DNA of 64,000 bases from Metalysinibacillus jejuensis (GTDB lineage Bacteria; Bacillota; Bacilli; Bacillales_A; Planococcaceae): positions 60,840 to 124,839 of the forward strand of contig NZ_QAFW01000002.1 in the NCBI RefSeq assembly GCF_003057615.1, read 5' to 3'. The first letter of the stretch is position 1, and the number at the start of each line of letters is the position of its first letter. Position numbers and translations under genes: made by a program. The notes beneath the pieces are model-generated. The model was not told the DNA's origin and did no database searches. It saw nothing but the letters and a program-made list of their open reading frames with translations. This document shows positions 8,898-18,604 of the stretch, in pieces.

Positions 8898-9578
8898 TTA
8901 TTTTTTAAAGCATGTCCAACCACAAAAAAGTGTGGTAGAAAAGAAACGTGTTATTTTTTCGAAGCCAGCTGTTTGTAACATTGAGCGCATATCAGCTTCA
9001 GTCAAAAAGCCAAGCGTTCGAATTTGTTGCTCCATCGTTTCTACTTGTTCAGGCGTTAGCTTCGTATTTTGTAGCCAATAAGCACGCCATAAGTCAAACT
9101 GTTGTTCCGTTTCTGGATTGCCAAGCTCTCCGCATTTACAAACGATAATAAATGGTGCACCTGGCTGCAGATGTTCGGCTATTTTTTGTAATGTAGCGAG
9201 TTGTTCTGCACGCTCTTTAATAAAGTGAAGGACGAGTAAACAGGTAGCTGCTTCAAACGTTGCTGTAAGCGGTGCTTGTAATACCGTGCCTTCTACTAAT
9301 GTTACACGAGGTTGTAATTGGTCATTTTTTAGTTTTTCTGAAGTAATCGCCAGCATAGCTTGCGACGGGTCGAGCGCCGTAAACTGCCAGTGCGAATTAG
9401 CTTGTGCAAAGTGTAAGAGCTCATTTCCGCTCCCTACACCCGCGACTAAAATATGTGCTTGATCATCTAGTGTGAGACTTAAAAAAGCTTGAGATAAGCG
9501 TAACATAGCATCATAACTTGGCAAGGTGCGTCGAATCCCACGCTCGTACTCAGCGCTTAAATCTTTTGTGAATTCCAT
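8898..9578 (-). CDS. Class I SAM-dependent methyltransferase
   Basis: This 226-residue methyltransferase has the SAM-binding motif I ILVAGVGSGNELLHFA near residue 45 and the acidic motif II ALDPSQAML that follows. LVLHFIKE is the motif IV region. The C-terminus carries a Cys-rich end (FCGWTCFKK). The substrate is unknown; the general architecture resembles small-molecule methyltransferases of the Methyltransf_25 type. GGGGGATATC precedes the ATG. It is probably cotranscribed with corA, though no functional link is evident. Confidence 0.75.
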   Translation of the reverse strand: MEFTKDLSAEYERGIRRTLPSYDAMLRLSQAFLSLTLDDQAHILVAGVGSGNELLHFAQANSHWQFTALDPSQAMLAITSEKLKNDQLQPRVTLVEGTVLQAPLTATFEAATCLLVLHFIKERAEQLATLQKIAEHLQPGAPFIIVCKCGELGNPETEQQFDLWRAYWLQNTKLTPEQVETMEQQIRTLGFLTEADMRSMLQTAGFEKITRFFSTTLFCGWTCFKK

Positions 9579-9661
9579 CAGATATCCCCCTTATGTTTGA
9601 AACTTTTTGTAAATGTGTACGTATAAATAGTATAAAGGATTTACAGGAAGGATGAGGGATT

Positions 9662-9967
9662 TTGGATAATAAACTTTCTAAAATAATTGTACATTCAAGT
9701 TTTTACTATGCGCCATTTTTAGTCCCTGTCATTATGTTTTTTATCGCGCCTGATGAGGAAGTTCGCCGTTTATCTGTTCAAGCCGTACTCTTTCAAATTG
9801 TACTAGCGATTTTACTAGGTATTTCATGGGCTTTTACATTCGTAATTATAGGGTTACCATTTTTAATCGTTTTCGGTTTAATTTATTTTTGTGCGCCAAT
9901 TATCGGTATTATCCGTGCATTACAAGGAAAGTCTTGGAATTACCCTATCGTTGGGCGCCTTGTATAA
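9662..9967 (+). CDS. DUF4870-type small membrane protein
   Basis: This 101-residue protein has three hydrophobic segments and the sequence RRLSVQAVLFQIVLAILLG typical of DUF4870/Tic20-like small membrane proteins; the function is unknown. The start is taken as TTG 9662 because GGATGAGGGA lies just upstream and no ATG occurs in frame. The gene diverges from the methyltransferase and ends in its own terminator before the ctsR operon. Confidence 0.7.
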   Translation: MDNKLSKIIVHSSFYYAPFLVPVIMFFIAPDEEVRRLSVQAVLFQIVLAILLGISWAFTFVIIGLPFLIVFGLIYFCAPIIGIIRALQGKSWNYPIVGRLV

Positions 9968-9979
9968 TACAGTGAACTA

Positions 9980-10014
9980 AGAGCAATCGTATAAATGTAC
10001 GGTTGCTCTTTTTG
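9980..10014 (+). terminator. Intrinsic terminator upstream of ctsR
   Basis: AGAGCAATCGTA pairs with TACGGTTGCTCT (one G-T wobble), followed by five T. It separates the DUF4870 gene from the clpC operon. Confidence 0.8.
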
Positions 10015-10027
10015 TGAGGGTTTTTTT

Positions 10028-10075
10028 TTGCAATACGCAGTCACTTTTTTTATAATAAAGTCAAAGATAGTCAAA
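10028..10075 (+). promoter_or_regulatory. ctsR promoter with CtsR operator
   Basis: A sigma-A-like promoter has TTGCAA at 10028-10033, 17 bases, then TATAAT at 10051-10056. Just downstream at 10059-10075 is the tandem heptad AGTCAAA-GAT-AGTCAAA, a textbook CtsR operator (RGTCAAANANRGTCAAA). CtsR bound here would block transcription, giving autoregulation and heat induction of ctsR-mcsA-mcsB-clpC. Family knowledge plus a direct match. Confidence 0.9.
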
Positions 10076-10106
10076 GTCAGTGATAATTGTAAGAGAGGTG
10101 GTCGAC

Positions 10107-10586
10107 GTGCGAAATATATCAGATATTATCGAGAGCTACTTAAAACAAATTATAGAAATGAATGAGCAAGGGTTAGCAGAAATTAAGCGTAGTGAAATTG
10201 CCTTAAAATTTAATTGTGTTCCTTCACAAATAAACTATGTTATTAACACGCGTTTTACCGAAGAGCGTGGCTATTTAGTAGAGAGTAAGCGCGGTGGCGG
10301 TGGGTATATTCGAATTTTACGTGTGCAGCCCCACTCACAAAAAGAGCTAATTGAGGCGATGATTACTCAAATCGCGGAAGAAACGACGCAAACGATGGCG
10401 GAGGATTATGTTTATCGTTTATTAGATGAGGAAGTTATTACAAAAAGAGAAGCTAAAATGATTATAGCTGCTACTATGCGAGCGACATTAAATGTACCTC
10501 TGCCATTACGAGACCAATTACGTGCTCGTATATTGAGTGCAGTTTTAGTGACGTTGAAGTATGAACAAAGAAAAGAAGGTGAGTAA
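10107..10586 (+). CDS. ctsR: Transcriptional repressor CtsR
   Basis: This is the class III heat-shock repressor, 159 residues. The N-terminal winged helix-turn-helix includes FNCVPSQINYVINTRF, and the glycine-rich thermosensing wing ESKRGGGGYIRI is intact. The C-terminal half is the dimerization domain recognised by McsB and ClpC. I chose GTG 10107 because AGAGGTGG ends just upstream and the protein then begins MRNISDIIE like its relatives. The operator lies 32 bases upstream. The stop is one base before the mcsA start. Confidence 0.93.
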   Translation: MRNISDIIESYLKQIIEMNEQGLAEIKRSEIALKFNCVPSQINYVINTRFTEERGYLVESKRGGGGYIRILRVQPHSQKELIEAMITQIAEETTQTMAEDYVYRLLDEEVITKREAKMIIAATMRATLNVPLPLRDQLRARILSAVLVTLKYEQRKEGE

Positions 10587-10587
10587 T

Positions 10588-11106
10588 GTGTTATGCGAGC
10601 GTTGCGAACAGCGACAAGCTGTCATTACAGTTTCTAAAAATACAAATGGTGAACAAGAGGTTCATCATTACTGTGAAAAATGTGCACCTAATTTTTATCC
10701 TTTTACTAATGAGTTACCAAAAGAACCGATTTCGATACAACAATTATTAGCCAACTGGCAAGCTCCTAAAAATGTGAGAAAAGAACAGCTGCGTTGTACA
10801 GGCTGTGGCTATACGTATGCGCACTTTAGAAAGACCGGGCGTTTTGGTTGTGCGAAGTGTTATGACACTTTTATTGATCAAATGCCAAAAATTTTACAAC
10901 CTATTCAAGCAGACTTACAACATGTTGGTGCTATGCCAACAGCGGTAGAAAATAAAAAAACAATAAAGAAACAAATTACAGAATTACGCGATCAAATGCA
11001 ACTTGCGATAACACAAGAAGCTTTCGAGGAGGCTGCAACATTGCGCGATAATATTCGTGAGTTAGAAACGCGTTTAAAAGGGGGCGAGACTGATGGCGAA
11101 TATTGA
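10588..11106 (+). CDS. mcsA: McsA, zinc-binding activator of the McsB arginine kinase
   Basis: This protein of about 172 residues has four CxxC zinc motifs: CERC and CEKC near the N-terminus, then CTGC and CAKC near residues 80 and 95. It ends with a UVR-like coiled coil (AFEEAATLRDNIRELETRL). In Bacillus McsA stimulates McsB and helps sense metal and oxidative stress. I chose GTG 10588, one base past the ctsR stop, because AAGGTGAG is well placed and the product starts MLCERC. ATG 10561 inside ctsR is in frame but lacks a ribosome site. It overlaps mcsB by 14 bases. Confidence 0.9.
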   Translation: MLCERCEQRQAVITVSKNTNGEQEVHHYCEKCAPNFYPFTNELPKEPISIQQLLANWQAPKNVRKEQLRCTGCGYTYAHFRKTGRFGCAKCYDTFIDQMPKILQPIQADLQHVGAMPTAVENKKTIKKQITELRDQMQLAITQEAFEEAATLRDNIRELETRLKGGETDGEY

Positions 11107-12145
11107 TGATTTTTTGCAGCAGATGCGTGATTGTGATATCGCACTAGCAGATGCTACACCTAATAGTGTAGCGATGAGTACCCGTATTCGTTTAGCTCGT
11201 AACCTAGATGGCTATCGTTTCCCGCCTTATTTGACAGAAGGTGAGGAAATGGAGGTAGAAAATGCGATTGCACATACACTGCTGGATTTTGATTCATCAC
11301 TCACCTATTTTTCGTTAGCAGATATCCCTTTGTTAGCACGCCAAGTTTTAGTAGAAAAACATTTAATTAGCCCACAATTTTTACAACAACAACAAGGCGC
11401 GTTAATCGTATCAGCGGATGAGAAAACGAGTGTGATGGTCAATGAGGAAGATCACTTACGTATTCAATGTTTAGCTCCAGGTTTACAGCTAAAAGAAACG
11501 TACGAGCGAGCATTTGCGCTAGATCGCAAAATTGAACAAGAGCATAACTATATGTATCACCAGCAATACGGTTATTTAACAAGTTGTCCTACAAATCTAG
11601 GTACAGGGTTGCGCGCTTCTGTGATGTTACATTTACCGGCACTTACGATGACGAATCGTATCAATGTAATTATTCAAGCTATGCTACGCTTAGGAATGGT
11701 AGTGCGGGGTATATACGGAGAAGGTAGTACGAGTTTAGGTAATATTTATCAAATCTCTAACCAAGAAACATTAGGGAAATCTGAACAACAAATTTTAACG
11801 GACTTACAACAACAAGTAGAGCAGATTATAGAGTATGAGTTACGAGCGCGTAAAGCACTTATGCAACAATCAGCTGTTTTACTTGAAGATCAAATACAAC
11901 GTGCACTCGGCACACTGCGTTATGCACGTGTGATGACGAGTGAAGAGGCTGCTAAAAGCTTATCAAGCGTACGGTTAGGCATTGACTTAGGCATTATTCA
12001 AGATGTGCCAATAAAAGCGGTGAATGATTGTATCAGCTGCATGCAACCAGGTTTTTTACAATACTATAAAAATGAAACATTGCAAACGCAAGAGCGCGAT
12101 ATTGCGCGAGCGAAACTTATTAGAGATTTATTAACTAACGTTTAA
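11093..12145 (+). CDS. mcsB: Protein arginine kinase McsB
   Basis: McsB phosphorylates arginine residues on client proteins, marking them for ClpCP and inactivating CtsR. The 350-residue product carries phosphagen-kinase-like motifs STRIRLARN (residues 29-37), the NEEDHLRIQ loop near 121-129 and [14 protein letters not shown] with the catalytic Cys near 170. Length is normal for the family. GGGGGCGAG precedes ATG 11093 inside mcsA. Its neighbours give the complete ctsR-mcsA-mcsB-clpC operon. Confidence 0.95.
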   Translation: MANIDDFLQQMRDCDIALADATPNSVAMSTRIRLARNLDGYRFPPYLTEGEEMEVENAIAHTLLDFDSSLTYFSLADIPLLARQVLVEKHLISPQFLQQQQGALIVSADEKTSVMVNEEDHLRIQCLAPGLQLKETYERAFALDRKIEQEHNYMYHQQYGYLTSCPTNLGTGLRASVMLHLPALTMTNRINVIIQAMLRLGMVVRGIYGEGSTSLGNIYQISNQETLGKSEQQILTDLQQQVEQIIEYELRARKALMQQSAVLLEDQIQRALGTLRYARVMTSEEAAKSLSSVRLGIDLGIIQDVPIKAVNDCISCMQPGFLQYYKNETLQTQERDIARAKLIRDLLTNV

Positions 12146-12159
12146 GAGGAGGAAATCAT

Positions 12160-14604
12160 ATGTTTAATCGATTTACAGAGCGTGCAAATAAAGTGCTAAA
12201 TTTAGCACAAGATGAAGCAAAGCGTTGGAAAGCATCAAAAATTGGTACAGAGCATTTACTCTTAGGTCTTGTAAGAGAAGGAGAAGGCATTGCGGCCAAA
12301 GCGTTAGCTGCTGCAAACGTTACACCTGAAATGATTGAGCGTGGCATTGAGCAACTCGTTGGACGCGGTACAGAAGAGGTAGATGCTGTCGTACATCATA
12401 CACCACGTGCAAAACGTGTTTTAGAGCTAGCGGCAGATGAAGCGCGTAAGTTAAATCATAATTATATTGGAACTGAGCATATTTTACTCGGCCTTATTCG
12501 TGAGGAAGAAGGCGTTGCAGCTCGCGTATTAAATAATGTAGGTGTAGGTTTAAATAAAACACGTCAGCAAGTATTGCTGTTATTAGGAAATAGCGAGCAT
12601 GGTCAACAAACACCAAATGGTCAAACGATGAATCAGCAAGCCAATACACCAACATTAGATGGCTTAGCACGCGATTTAACACAAATCGCTAGAGAAGGTA
12701 CACTTGACCCTGTTATTGGACGTAGTAAAGAAATTACACGTGTCATTGAAGTATTATCTCGCCGTACTAAAAACAACCCTGTATTAATTGGCGAGCCAGG
12801 TGTTGGTAAAACCGCAATTGCTGAAGGGTTAGCACAACAAATTGTTAATAATGAAGTACCTGAAATTTTACGTCACAAACGTGTGATGACATTAGATATG
12901 GGTACAGTTGTAGCAGGTACTAAATACCGTGGTGAGTTTGAGGACCGCCTTAAAAAAGTAATGGAAGAAATTCGACAAGCTGGCAATGTTATTTTATTTA
13001 TTGACGAATTGCATACATTAATTGGAGCAGGCGGTGCAGAGGGTGCAATTGATGCCTCTAACATCTTAAAGCCATCCTTAGCGCGCGGAGAGCTACAATG
13101 TATTGGTGCAACAACACTTGATGAGTACCGTAAATATATCGAAAAAGATGCGGCGCTTGAGCGTCGATTCCAACCTATTCAAGTCGATGAGCCTTCAGTA
13201 GAAGAAGCGATTCAAATTATTTACGGGCTACGTGACCGCTATGAGGCACATCACTGTGTGAAGATTACAGATGAAGCAGTAGAAGCAGCCGCACAAATGA
13301 GTGATCGTTATATTTCAGACCGCTTCCTACCTGATAAAGCGATTGACTTAATTGATGAAGCTGGCTCTAAAGTGCGCTTACGTTCTTATGTCTTGCCACC
13401 TAACCTTAAAGATTTAGAAGAGGAATTAGATAAAGTACGCGCTGAAAAAAATGCAGCTGTACAAGGTCAAGAATTTGAAAAAGCGGCTAAATACCGTGAC
13501 CGAGAAAAACAAATTACACTTGAAGTGCAAGAAATGAAAGACAAATGGAAAGAAGAGCAAGATAAAGCTGAATTAGAAGTAACAGTTAACGATATTGCAC
13601 AAGTTGTAGCAATGTGGACAGGTATTCCGGTAGCTAAAATTGCAGAAGAAGAGTCGGCAAAACTACTTAATCTTGAAGAAGAACTACACAAGCGTGTAGT
13701 AGGCCAAGGCGAAGCGGTAGAAGCTATTTCTCGCGCAATTCGTCGTGCACGTGCAGGGCTTAAAGATCCAAAACGTCCAATTGGTTCATTCATTTTCTTA
13801 GGGCCAACAGGGGTTGGTAAAACGGAGCTTGCACGCGCATTAGCTGAAGTAATGTTTGGCGATGAGGATGCTATGATTCGTGTAGACATGTCTGAGTATA
13901 TGGAAAAACATTCGACTTCTCGTTTAGTAGGCTCTCCTCCAGGTTACGTTGGTTTTGAAGAGGGCGGTCAGCTCACAGAAAAAGTGCGTCGTAAACCGTA
14001 CTCAGTCGTCTTGTTAGATGAAATTGAAAAAGCCCATCCTGACGTGTTCAATATTTTGTTACAGGTATTAGATGACGGTCGTTTAACAGATTCTAAAGGA
14101 CGCGTTGTGGACTTCCGCAATACGGTAGTTATTATGACATCAAACGTCGGTGCGGATGCATTAAAATATCGTAAAAATGTAGGCTTTAATGTCAATGAAA
14201 GTGCAGAACAAGAGCATAAAGATATGAAAGGCGTAATGTTAGAAGAATTGAAAAAAGCATTCCGCCCAGAGTTCTTAAATCGTATTGACGAAATGATTGT
14301 GTTCCATTCGTTAGAAAAAGAACATTTAAAAGAAATCATTCGCTTAATGGCAAAATCGTTAACAAAACGCCTTGCAGAACAAGATATTGATTTAGCGCTA
14401 ACGGACGCAGCATTAGAAAAAATTGCAGAAGAAGGATATGATCCTGAATATGGTGCGCGACCATTACGCCGCGCGTTGCAAAAGCATGTGGAAGATCGTC
14501 TATCCGAAGAGCTATTAAAAGGAACATTAAATAAGGGCGAGCAAGTAGTATTTGATTATGTCGATGGTGACTTTACAGTAAAAACTACGCAGCCTAAAGC
14601 ATAA
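12160..14604 (+). CDS. clpC: ATP-dependent Clp protease ATPase ClpC
   Basis: This Hsp100 AAA+ unfoldase feeds substrates to ClpP. The 814 residues contain two Clp-N repeats (about 1-145), the first ATPase with GEPGVGKTA near 211, a middle coiled-coil with a UVR-like segment ([16 protein letters not shown]), and the second ATPase with GPTGVGKTE near 548. The VGF sequence in [11 protein letters not shown] is the ClpP-binding loop. AGGAGG precedes the ATG. It is the last gene under CtsR control; about 90 bases downstream a strong terminator separates it from radA. Confidence 0.96.
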   Translation: MFNRFTERANKVLNLAQDEAKRWKASKIGTEHLLLGLVREGEGIAAKALAAANVTPEMIERGIEQLVGRGTEEVDAVVHHTPRAKRVLELAADEARKLNHNYIGTEHILLGLIREEEGVAARVLNNVGVGLNKTRQQVLLLLGNSEHGQQTPNGQTMNQQANTPTLDGLARDLTQIAREGTLDPVIGRSKEITRVIEVLSRRTKNNPVLIGEPGVGKTAIAEGLAQQIVNNEVPEILRHKRVMTLDMGTVVAGTKYRGEFEDRLKKVMEEIRQAGNVILFIDELHTLIGAGGAEGAIDASNILKPSLARGELQCIGATTLDEYRKYIEKDAALERRFQPIQVDEPSVEEAIQIIYGLRDRYEAHHCVKITDEAVEAAAQMSDRYISDRFLPDKAIDLIDEAGSKVRLRSYVLPPNLKDLEEELDKVRAEKNAAVQGQEFEKAAKYRDREKQITLEVQEMKDKWKEEQDKAELEVTVNDIAQVVAMWTGIPVAKIAEEESAKLLNLEEELHKRVVGQGEAVEAISRAIRRARAGLKDPKRPIGSFIFLGPTGVGKTELARALAEVMFGDEDAMIRVDMSEYMEKHSTSRLVGSPPGYVGFEEGGQLTEKVRRKPYSVVLLDEIEKAHPDVFNILLQVLDDGRLTDSKGRVVDFRNTVVIMTSNVGADALKYRKNVGFNVNESAEQEHKDMKGVMLEELKKAFRPEFLNRIDEMIVFHSLEKEHLKEIIRLMAKSLTKRLAEQDIDLALTDAALEKIAEEGYDPEYGARPLRRALQKHVEDRLSEELLKGTLNKGEQVVFDYVDGDFTVKTTQPKA

Positions 14605-14689
14605 AGCGTCGATTTTTCAAATTTAGTACGGAAACGCTATACAAATTGATAACTTTTTGCGTTTAAATGGCTAATAATTTAGCAAAGAT

Positions 14690-14734
14690 AAAAAAGTGTT
14701 AGGTTGTTATTTATCGACAGCCTAACACTTTTTT
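14690..14734 (+). terminator. Intrinsic terminator of the ctsR-clpC operon
   Basis: AAAAAAGTGTTAGG pairs with CCTAACACTTTTTT across a 17-base loop, ending in a T-tract. The flanking A-tract would also let it work in reverse. It isolates radA from clpC, unlike some Bacilli where transcription reads through. Confidence 0.85.
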
Positions 14735-14760
14735 GTTTAGAATGTACGTTCTGCTATACT
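14733..14760 (+). promoter_or_regulatory. radA promoter overlapped by a LexA-like palindrome
   Basis: TTGTTT at 14733-14738, 16 bases and TATACT at 14755-14760 form a plausible sigma-A promoter. Between them AGAATGTACGTTCT (14739-14752) is close to the Gram-positive SOS box CGAACRNRYGTTCG, with one half-site base (T for C) and the outer bases off. Binding by LexA would occlude the promoter. The promoter is moderately supported; the SOS box is tentative. Confidence 0.45.
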
Positions 14761-14781
14761 GAAATAAAAAAGGAGTTTACT

Positions 14782-16158
14782 ATGGCAAAGAAAAAAACAA
14801 AATTTGCATGTAATGACTGTGGTTACGAGTCGGCAAAATGGATGGGGCGCTGCCCAGGTTGCGGGGCATGGAACACGATGGTTGAGGAAATTGAGGTAGT
14901 AACGAAAGGGCCGCGTGGTGCTTTCCAACACTCAGCAACAGTTACTACAAAAGCTACACCTATCGTAGATGTAGAGACTGTAGAAGAGGCGCGCGTACCT
15001 ACTACAATGAATGAATTTAATCGTGTACTTGGCGGTGGCATCGTACCGGGGTCTTTGATTTTAATCGGTGGTGACCCAGGTATCGGTAAGTCTACATTGC
15101 TCCTACAAGTATCTGCGATTTTATCAAACGCTAACCACCGCGTGCTGTATATTTCAGGTGAGGAGTCTATTCGTCAAACAAAGCTACGTGCAGAGCGTTT
15201 AGGTGTAACATCTAAAGAGCTCTACATTTATGCCGAAACGAACTTAGAATTTTTGCATCAAACAATTGAACAAGTAAAGCCCAAGTTTGTTATTGTCGAT
15301 TCTATTCAAACGGTGCATCACCCTGAGGTGACGAGTGCGCCAGGTAGTGTATCACAGGTGCGAGAGTGTACAGCTGAGCTGATGCGTATCGCTAAAACGC
15401 AAAACATTGCTATCTTTCTCGTAGGGCATGTCACAAAGGAAGGGCAAATTGCTGGGCCGCGTTTACTGGAGCATATGGTAGATACTGTGCTTTATTTTGA
15501 GGGAGAGCGCCATCATACGTACCGCATTTTACGAAGCCAAAAAAACCGCTTTGGCTCAACAAATGAGATTGCGATTTTTGAGATGCTACAAAATGGATTA
15601 AATGAAGTGCTTAACCCTTCAGAAATGTTTTTACAAGAGCGCTCACAAGGAGCGGCTGGTTCGAGTATCGTAGCATCGATGGAGGGCACACGCCCCATTC
15701 TAGTAGAAATTCAGTCCCTAGTTACGCCAACGAGTTTTAACTATCCAAAACGTATGGCTACTGGACTTGATCAAAACCGTGTGCAACTATTAATGGCTGT
15801 TCTTGAAAAGCGAATGGGCTTTATGTTGCAATCACAAGATGCTTATATCAAAGTTGCGGGCGGTGTAAAGTTAGATGAACCTGCGATTGATTTGGCGGTA
15901 TTAGTAAGTATCGTCTCTAGTTATAAAGATCAAGTAGTAAAACAAGGCGATTGTTTTTGTGGTGAAGTAGGCTTAACGGGTGAAGTTCGCCGCGTAGCGC
16001 GCATTGAACAACGTGTGCAAGAAGCAGCTAAACTTGGTTTTACACGAGCTATTGTGCCGAAGTCGAATTTAGGCGGGTGGGACTACCCTACAGGTATTGA
16101 AGTCATAGGCGTAGATACCATTCAAGAGGCGCTAAGACTAACTTTTCCTAACGCTTAA
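14782..16158 (+). CDS. radA: DNA repair protein RadA (Sms)
   Basis: RadA is a RecA-like ATPase and branch-migration helicase for recombination intermediates. The 458 residues have an N-terminal C4 zinc finger (CNDCG...CPGCG), Walker [11 protein letters not shown] near 97, the RadA-specific KNRFGS motif near 253 and a C-terminal Lon-like domain ([12 protein letters not shown]). I chose ATG 14782 preceded by AAAGGAG, giving the standard length. A longer upstream frame exists but would begin inside the terminator. Confidence 0.95.
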   Translation: MAKKKTKFACNDCGYESAKWMGRCPGCGAWNTMVEEIEVVTKGPRGAFQHSATVTTKATPIVDVETVEEARVPTTMNEFNRVLGGGIVPGSLILIGGDPGIGKSTLLLQVSAILSNANHRVLYISGEESIRQTKLRAERLGVTSKELYIYAETNLEFLHQTIEQVKPKFVIVDSIQTVHHPEVTSAPGSVSQVRECTAELMRIAKTQNIAIFLVGHVTKEGQIAGPRLLEHMVDTVLYFEGERHHTYRILRSQKNRFGSTNEIAIFEMLQNGLNEVLNPSEMFLQERSQGAAGSSIVASMEGTRPILVEIQSLVTPTSFNYPKRMATGLDQNRVQLLMAVLEKRMGFMLQSQDAYIKVAGGVKLDEPAIDLAVLVSIVSSYKDQVVKQGDCFCGEVGLTGEVRRVARIEQRVQEAAKLGFTRAIVPKSNLGGWDYPTGIEVIGVDTIQEALRLTFPNA

Positions 16159-16166
16159 TATGGGCT

Positions 16167-16198
16167 AACACTACTTCTAGCCGGAAGTAGTGTTTTTT
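16167..16198 (+). terminator. Intrinsic terminator of radA
   Basis: AACACTACTTC pairs with GAAGTAGTGTT around TAGCCG, followed by six T. It begins eight bases past the radA stop. Confidence 0.85.
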
Positions 16199-16277
16199 CT
16201 TTGCAAGTTGCTAGCATATGAACAGCTAAGTGACAGTAAAAAATGTATAATACAACTATATAGGAGGTGGTATACCC

Positions 16278-17354
16278 ATGTTGAAAAGAACGATTCAAAT
16301 TGCTTTTTTATTGTTGGGTGGCGCTCTTGGGTTTGTCTTTTTACCGGAATTATACAAACTTATGAATTTATCTACAAACCCATGGCTCAATAACCCTTAT
16401 GTTTCAGTGTTGCTCGGTGCGTTAATGTTGTTTATTTTATCCTTTGCTTTTTCCGATTACTTTGTAAAATTAATTAGCTTGTTAGAGGATATTTTGATAA
16501 AAGTACCTATTGCTGATTTATTATTCGGTACATTAGGGTTAATAGTAGGCCTTGTCGTAGCCTTTTTATTTAGCTTTGCAGTAGAGAGTATACCAGTGTT
16601 ACTTGTTCAACAAGTTGTACCTATTTTGCTTAGCATTATGTTAGGCTACTTAGGATTTAGAGTAGGTTCTACGAAGCGTGATGAAATTTTACAAATTTTT
16701 GCACTCAAAAGCCAAAATGCACAAAAGAAAGCTGTAGCAGATAATGAAGTTAGTCCCGGACGACAGAAAGTATTAGATACGAGTGTCATTATTGATGGCC
16801 GTATTGCCGACATTGCCGAGACAGGTTTTTTAGAAGGGGCACTTGTAGTTCCTCAATTTGTACTAACTGAGTTGCAACACATTGCAGACTCATCCGATAC
16901 GTTAAAGCGTACGAGAGGGCGTAGAGGTTTAGACATTTTAAAGCGGCTACAAGATGATAAAACATCAAAGGTAGTCATTACCGATGAAGACTTTGAAGAT
17001 GTAGCTGAAGTAGATTTAAAGCTAGTACGCTACGCTAAAAAACATCATGCTCAAGTTGTAACAAATGATTTTAACTTAAATAAAGTTTGTGACTTACATC
17101 AAGTCGATGTATTAAATATTAATGACTTAGCAAATGCAGTAAAACCCGTTGTTATTCCAGGGGAAAATATGCAAGTCGTCGTCATTAAAGACGGTAAGGA
17201 GCATAACCAAGGTGTAGCTTATTTAGACGATGGCACAATGATTGTAGTTGAGGAAGGTCGAGCATTTATTGGCCAAGCCATTATGGTAACAGTAACGAGT
17301 GTTTTACAAACATCTGCTGGTCGCATGATTTTTGCGAAGCCAGCTGAAGAGTAG
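16278..17354 (+). CDS. yacL: PIN/TRAM domain integral membrane protein YacL
   Basis: This 358-residue protein begins with four hydrophobic helices (residues 8-130), followed by a PIN ribonuclease-like domain starting LDTSVIIDGRIADIAETG near 170, with conserved acidic residues (DTS, DGR, VTNDFN). It ends with a TRAM domain near 300-358. Function in vivo is not firmly known; RNA binding or cleavage is inferred from the domains. AGGAGGTGG precedes the ATG. The position between radA and ispD is conserved in Bacilli. Confidence 0.88.
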   Translation: MLKRTIQIAFLLLGGALGFVFLPELYKLMNLSTNPWLNNPYVSVLLGALMLFILSFAFSDYFVKLISLLEDILIKVPIADLLFGTLGLIVGLVVAFLFSFAVESIPVLLVQQVVPILLSIMLGYLGFRVGSTKRDEILQIFALKSQNAQKKAVADNEVSPGRQKVLDTSVIIDGRIADIAETGFLEGALVVPQFVLTELQHIADSSDTLKRTRGRRGLDILKRLQDDKTSKVVITDEDFEDVAEVDLKLVRYAKKHHAQVVTNDFNLNKVCDLHQVDVLNINDLANAVKPVVIPGENMQVVVIKDGKEHNQGVAYLDDGTMIVVEEGRAFIGQAIMVTVTSVLQTSAGRMIFAKPAEE

Positions 17355-17365
17355 GAAGTGAAAAA

Positions 17366-18067
17366 ATGCAATATGAAGTAGTATTACCTGCTGCTGGTAG
17401 CGGTAAGCGCATGGGTGCTGGGCAAAATAAATTATTTTTGCAACTTATGGGCAAGCCTATTTTAATACACACTTTAGAAGTGTTCGAACAAGATATAAAT
17501 TGCACAGGTATTTGGCTAGCTGTAAAGCCTAGTGAACGCATATATATCCGTGAATTATTAAAAAAATATGGTATTACTAAGGTGAGTGGTATGCCTGATG
17601 GAGGTGCAGAAAGACAGCATTCTGTACATGCTTGTATTAAAGCGATGAATGATGTCAGCATCGTGCTTGTACATGATGCCGCTCGTCCATTTATTACGCA
17701 TCCGATTATTAAAGAGCTCGCTAAAACAGCATTTGTTAATGGGGCGGCGGTAGCGGGCGTGCGCGCAAAAGATACGATGAAAAAAGTAGTGGATGGTCGA
17801 GTGCAAGAAACGATAGACCGAGATAGCTTATGGATGGTTCAAACACCTCAAGCGTTTCGATTTGATTTATTAGCACAAGCGGAAGATGTCGCCGAAAAAA
17901 TTGGCTTTTTAGGTACAGATGAGGCTATGCTAGTCGAGCGTTTAGGACATACCGTTCATATGGTGGAAAGCACGTATGAAAATGTTAAAATGACAACACA
18001 AGAAGATTTAGTTTTTGGCGAAGCAATTTTACAGCATCGCCAACAAGGAGGACAAATGAATGTTTAG
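17366..18067 (+). CDS. ispD: 2-C-methyl-D-erythritol 4-phosphate cytidylyltransferase IspD
   Basis: IspD transfers CMP from CTP to methylerythritol phosphate, the third step of the MEP isoprenoid pathway. The 233 residues carry the nucleotide-binding loop [18 protein letters not shown] at residues 6-23, then VHDAARPF near 106 and the substrate-site region QTPQAFR near 157. GGAAGTG precedes the ATG, 12 bases past yacL. It overlaps ispF by eight bases. Confidence 0.95.
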   Translation: MQYEVVLPAAGSGKRMGAGQNKLFLQLMGKPILIHTLEVFEQDINCTGIWLAVKPSERIYIRELLKKYGITKVSGMPDGGAERQHSVHACIKAMNDVSIVLVHDAARPFITHPIIKELAKTAFVNGAAVAGVRAKDTMKKVVDGRVQETIDRDSLWMVQTPQAFRFDLLAQAEDVAEKIGFLGTDEAMLVERLGHTVHMVESTYENVKMTTQEDLVFGEAILQHRQQGGQMNV

Positions 18068-18536
18068 AATTGGTCAAGGCTTTGATGTTCACGAGTTTGC
18101 AGAAGGACGCCCTTTAATTATTGGTGGTATTACTGTGCCACATGAAAAAGGTTTAATTGGTCACTCTGATGCCGACGTGTTATTACATACGGTGACAGAC
18201 GCTGCTTTAGGTGCGATTGGCGAGGGAGACATTGGACGCCATTTCCCTGATACAGATCCTGAATTTAAAGATGCGGATTCCGCTAAGTTACTCGAGTATA
18301 TTTGGAAGATGGTAGAAGAACGAGGTTATAAATTAGGCAATATTGATTGTACAATTATGGCACAGCGACCTAAAATGGCGCCGTATATTGAGCCGATGCG
18401 TCAGCGTATTGCAGAGTTATTGCATGCAGATCCTTCGCAGGTAAATGTTAAGGCTACAACGACAGAAAAGCGTGGATTCGTAGGCCGAGAAGAAGGTATT
18501 GCAACAATGGCAACGATTTTATTAATCAAGGCATAA
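18060..18536 (+). CDS. ispF: 2-C-methyl-D-erythritol 2,4-cyclodiphosphate synthase IspF
   Basis: IspF cyclizes CDP-methylerythritol phosphate to MEcPP with release of CMP. The 158-residue protein has the metal ligands in FDVHEF (residues 8-13) and [10 protein letters not shown] (near 35-44), [13 protein letters not shown], and the CDP-binding [11 protein letters not shown] near the C-terminus. AAGGAGG lies inside the end of ispD, and the overlap suggests coupling so that consecutive pathway enzymes are made together. Confidence 0.95.
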   Translation: MFRIGQGFDVHEFAEGRPLIIGGITVPHEKGLIGHSDADVLLHTVTDAALGAIGEGDIGRHFPDTDPEFKDADSAKLLEYIWKMVEERGYKLGNIDCTIMAQRPKMAPYIEPMRQRIAELLHADPSQVNVKATTTEKRGFVGREEGIATMATILLIKA

Positions 18537-18604
18537 CACAGTATGTTAAAATGGAACACATACATTCAAGCATAGCTTGAACGATAATTAGGAGGCTATT
18601 ATTC

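Noticed and set aside
13467..13889. A 140-codon minus-strand frame inside clpC
   Set aside because: It is a shadow of the clpC codon pattern, rich in Ser, Thr and Ala, with no ribosome site.
16230..16251. Promoter GTGACA...TATAAT before yacL
   Set aside because: A TATAAT is present but the GTGACA is only 10 bases away, too close for a -35, so I did not list it as a promoter.
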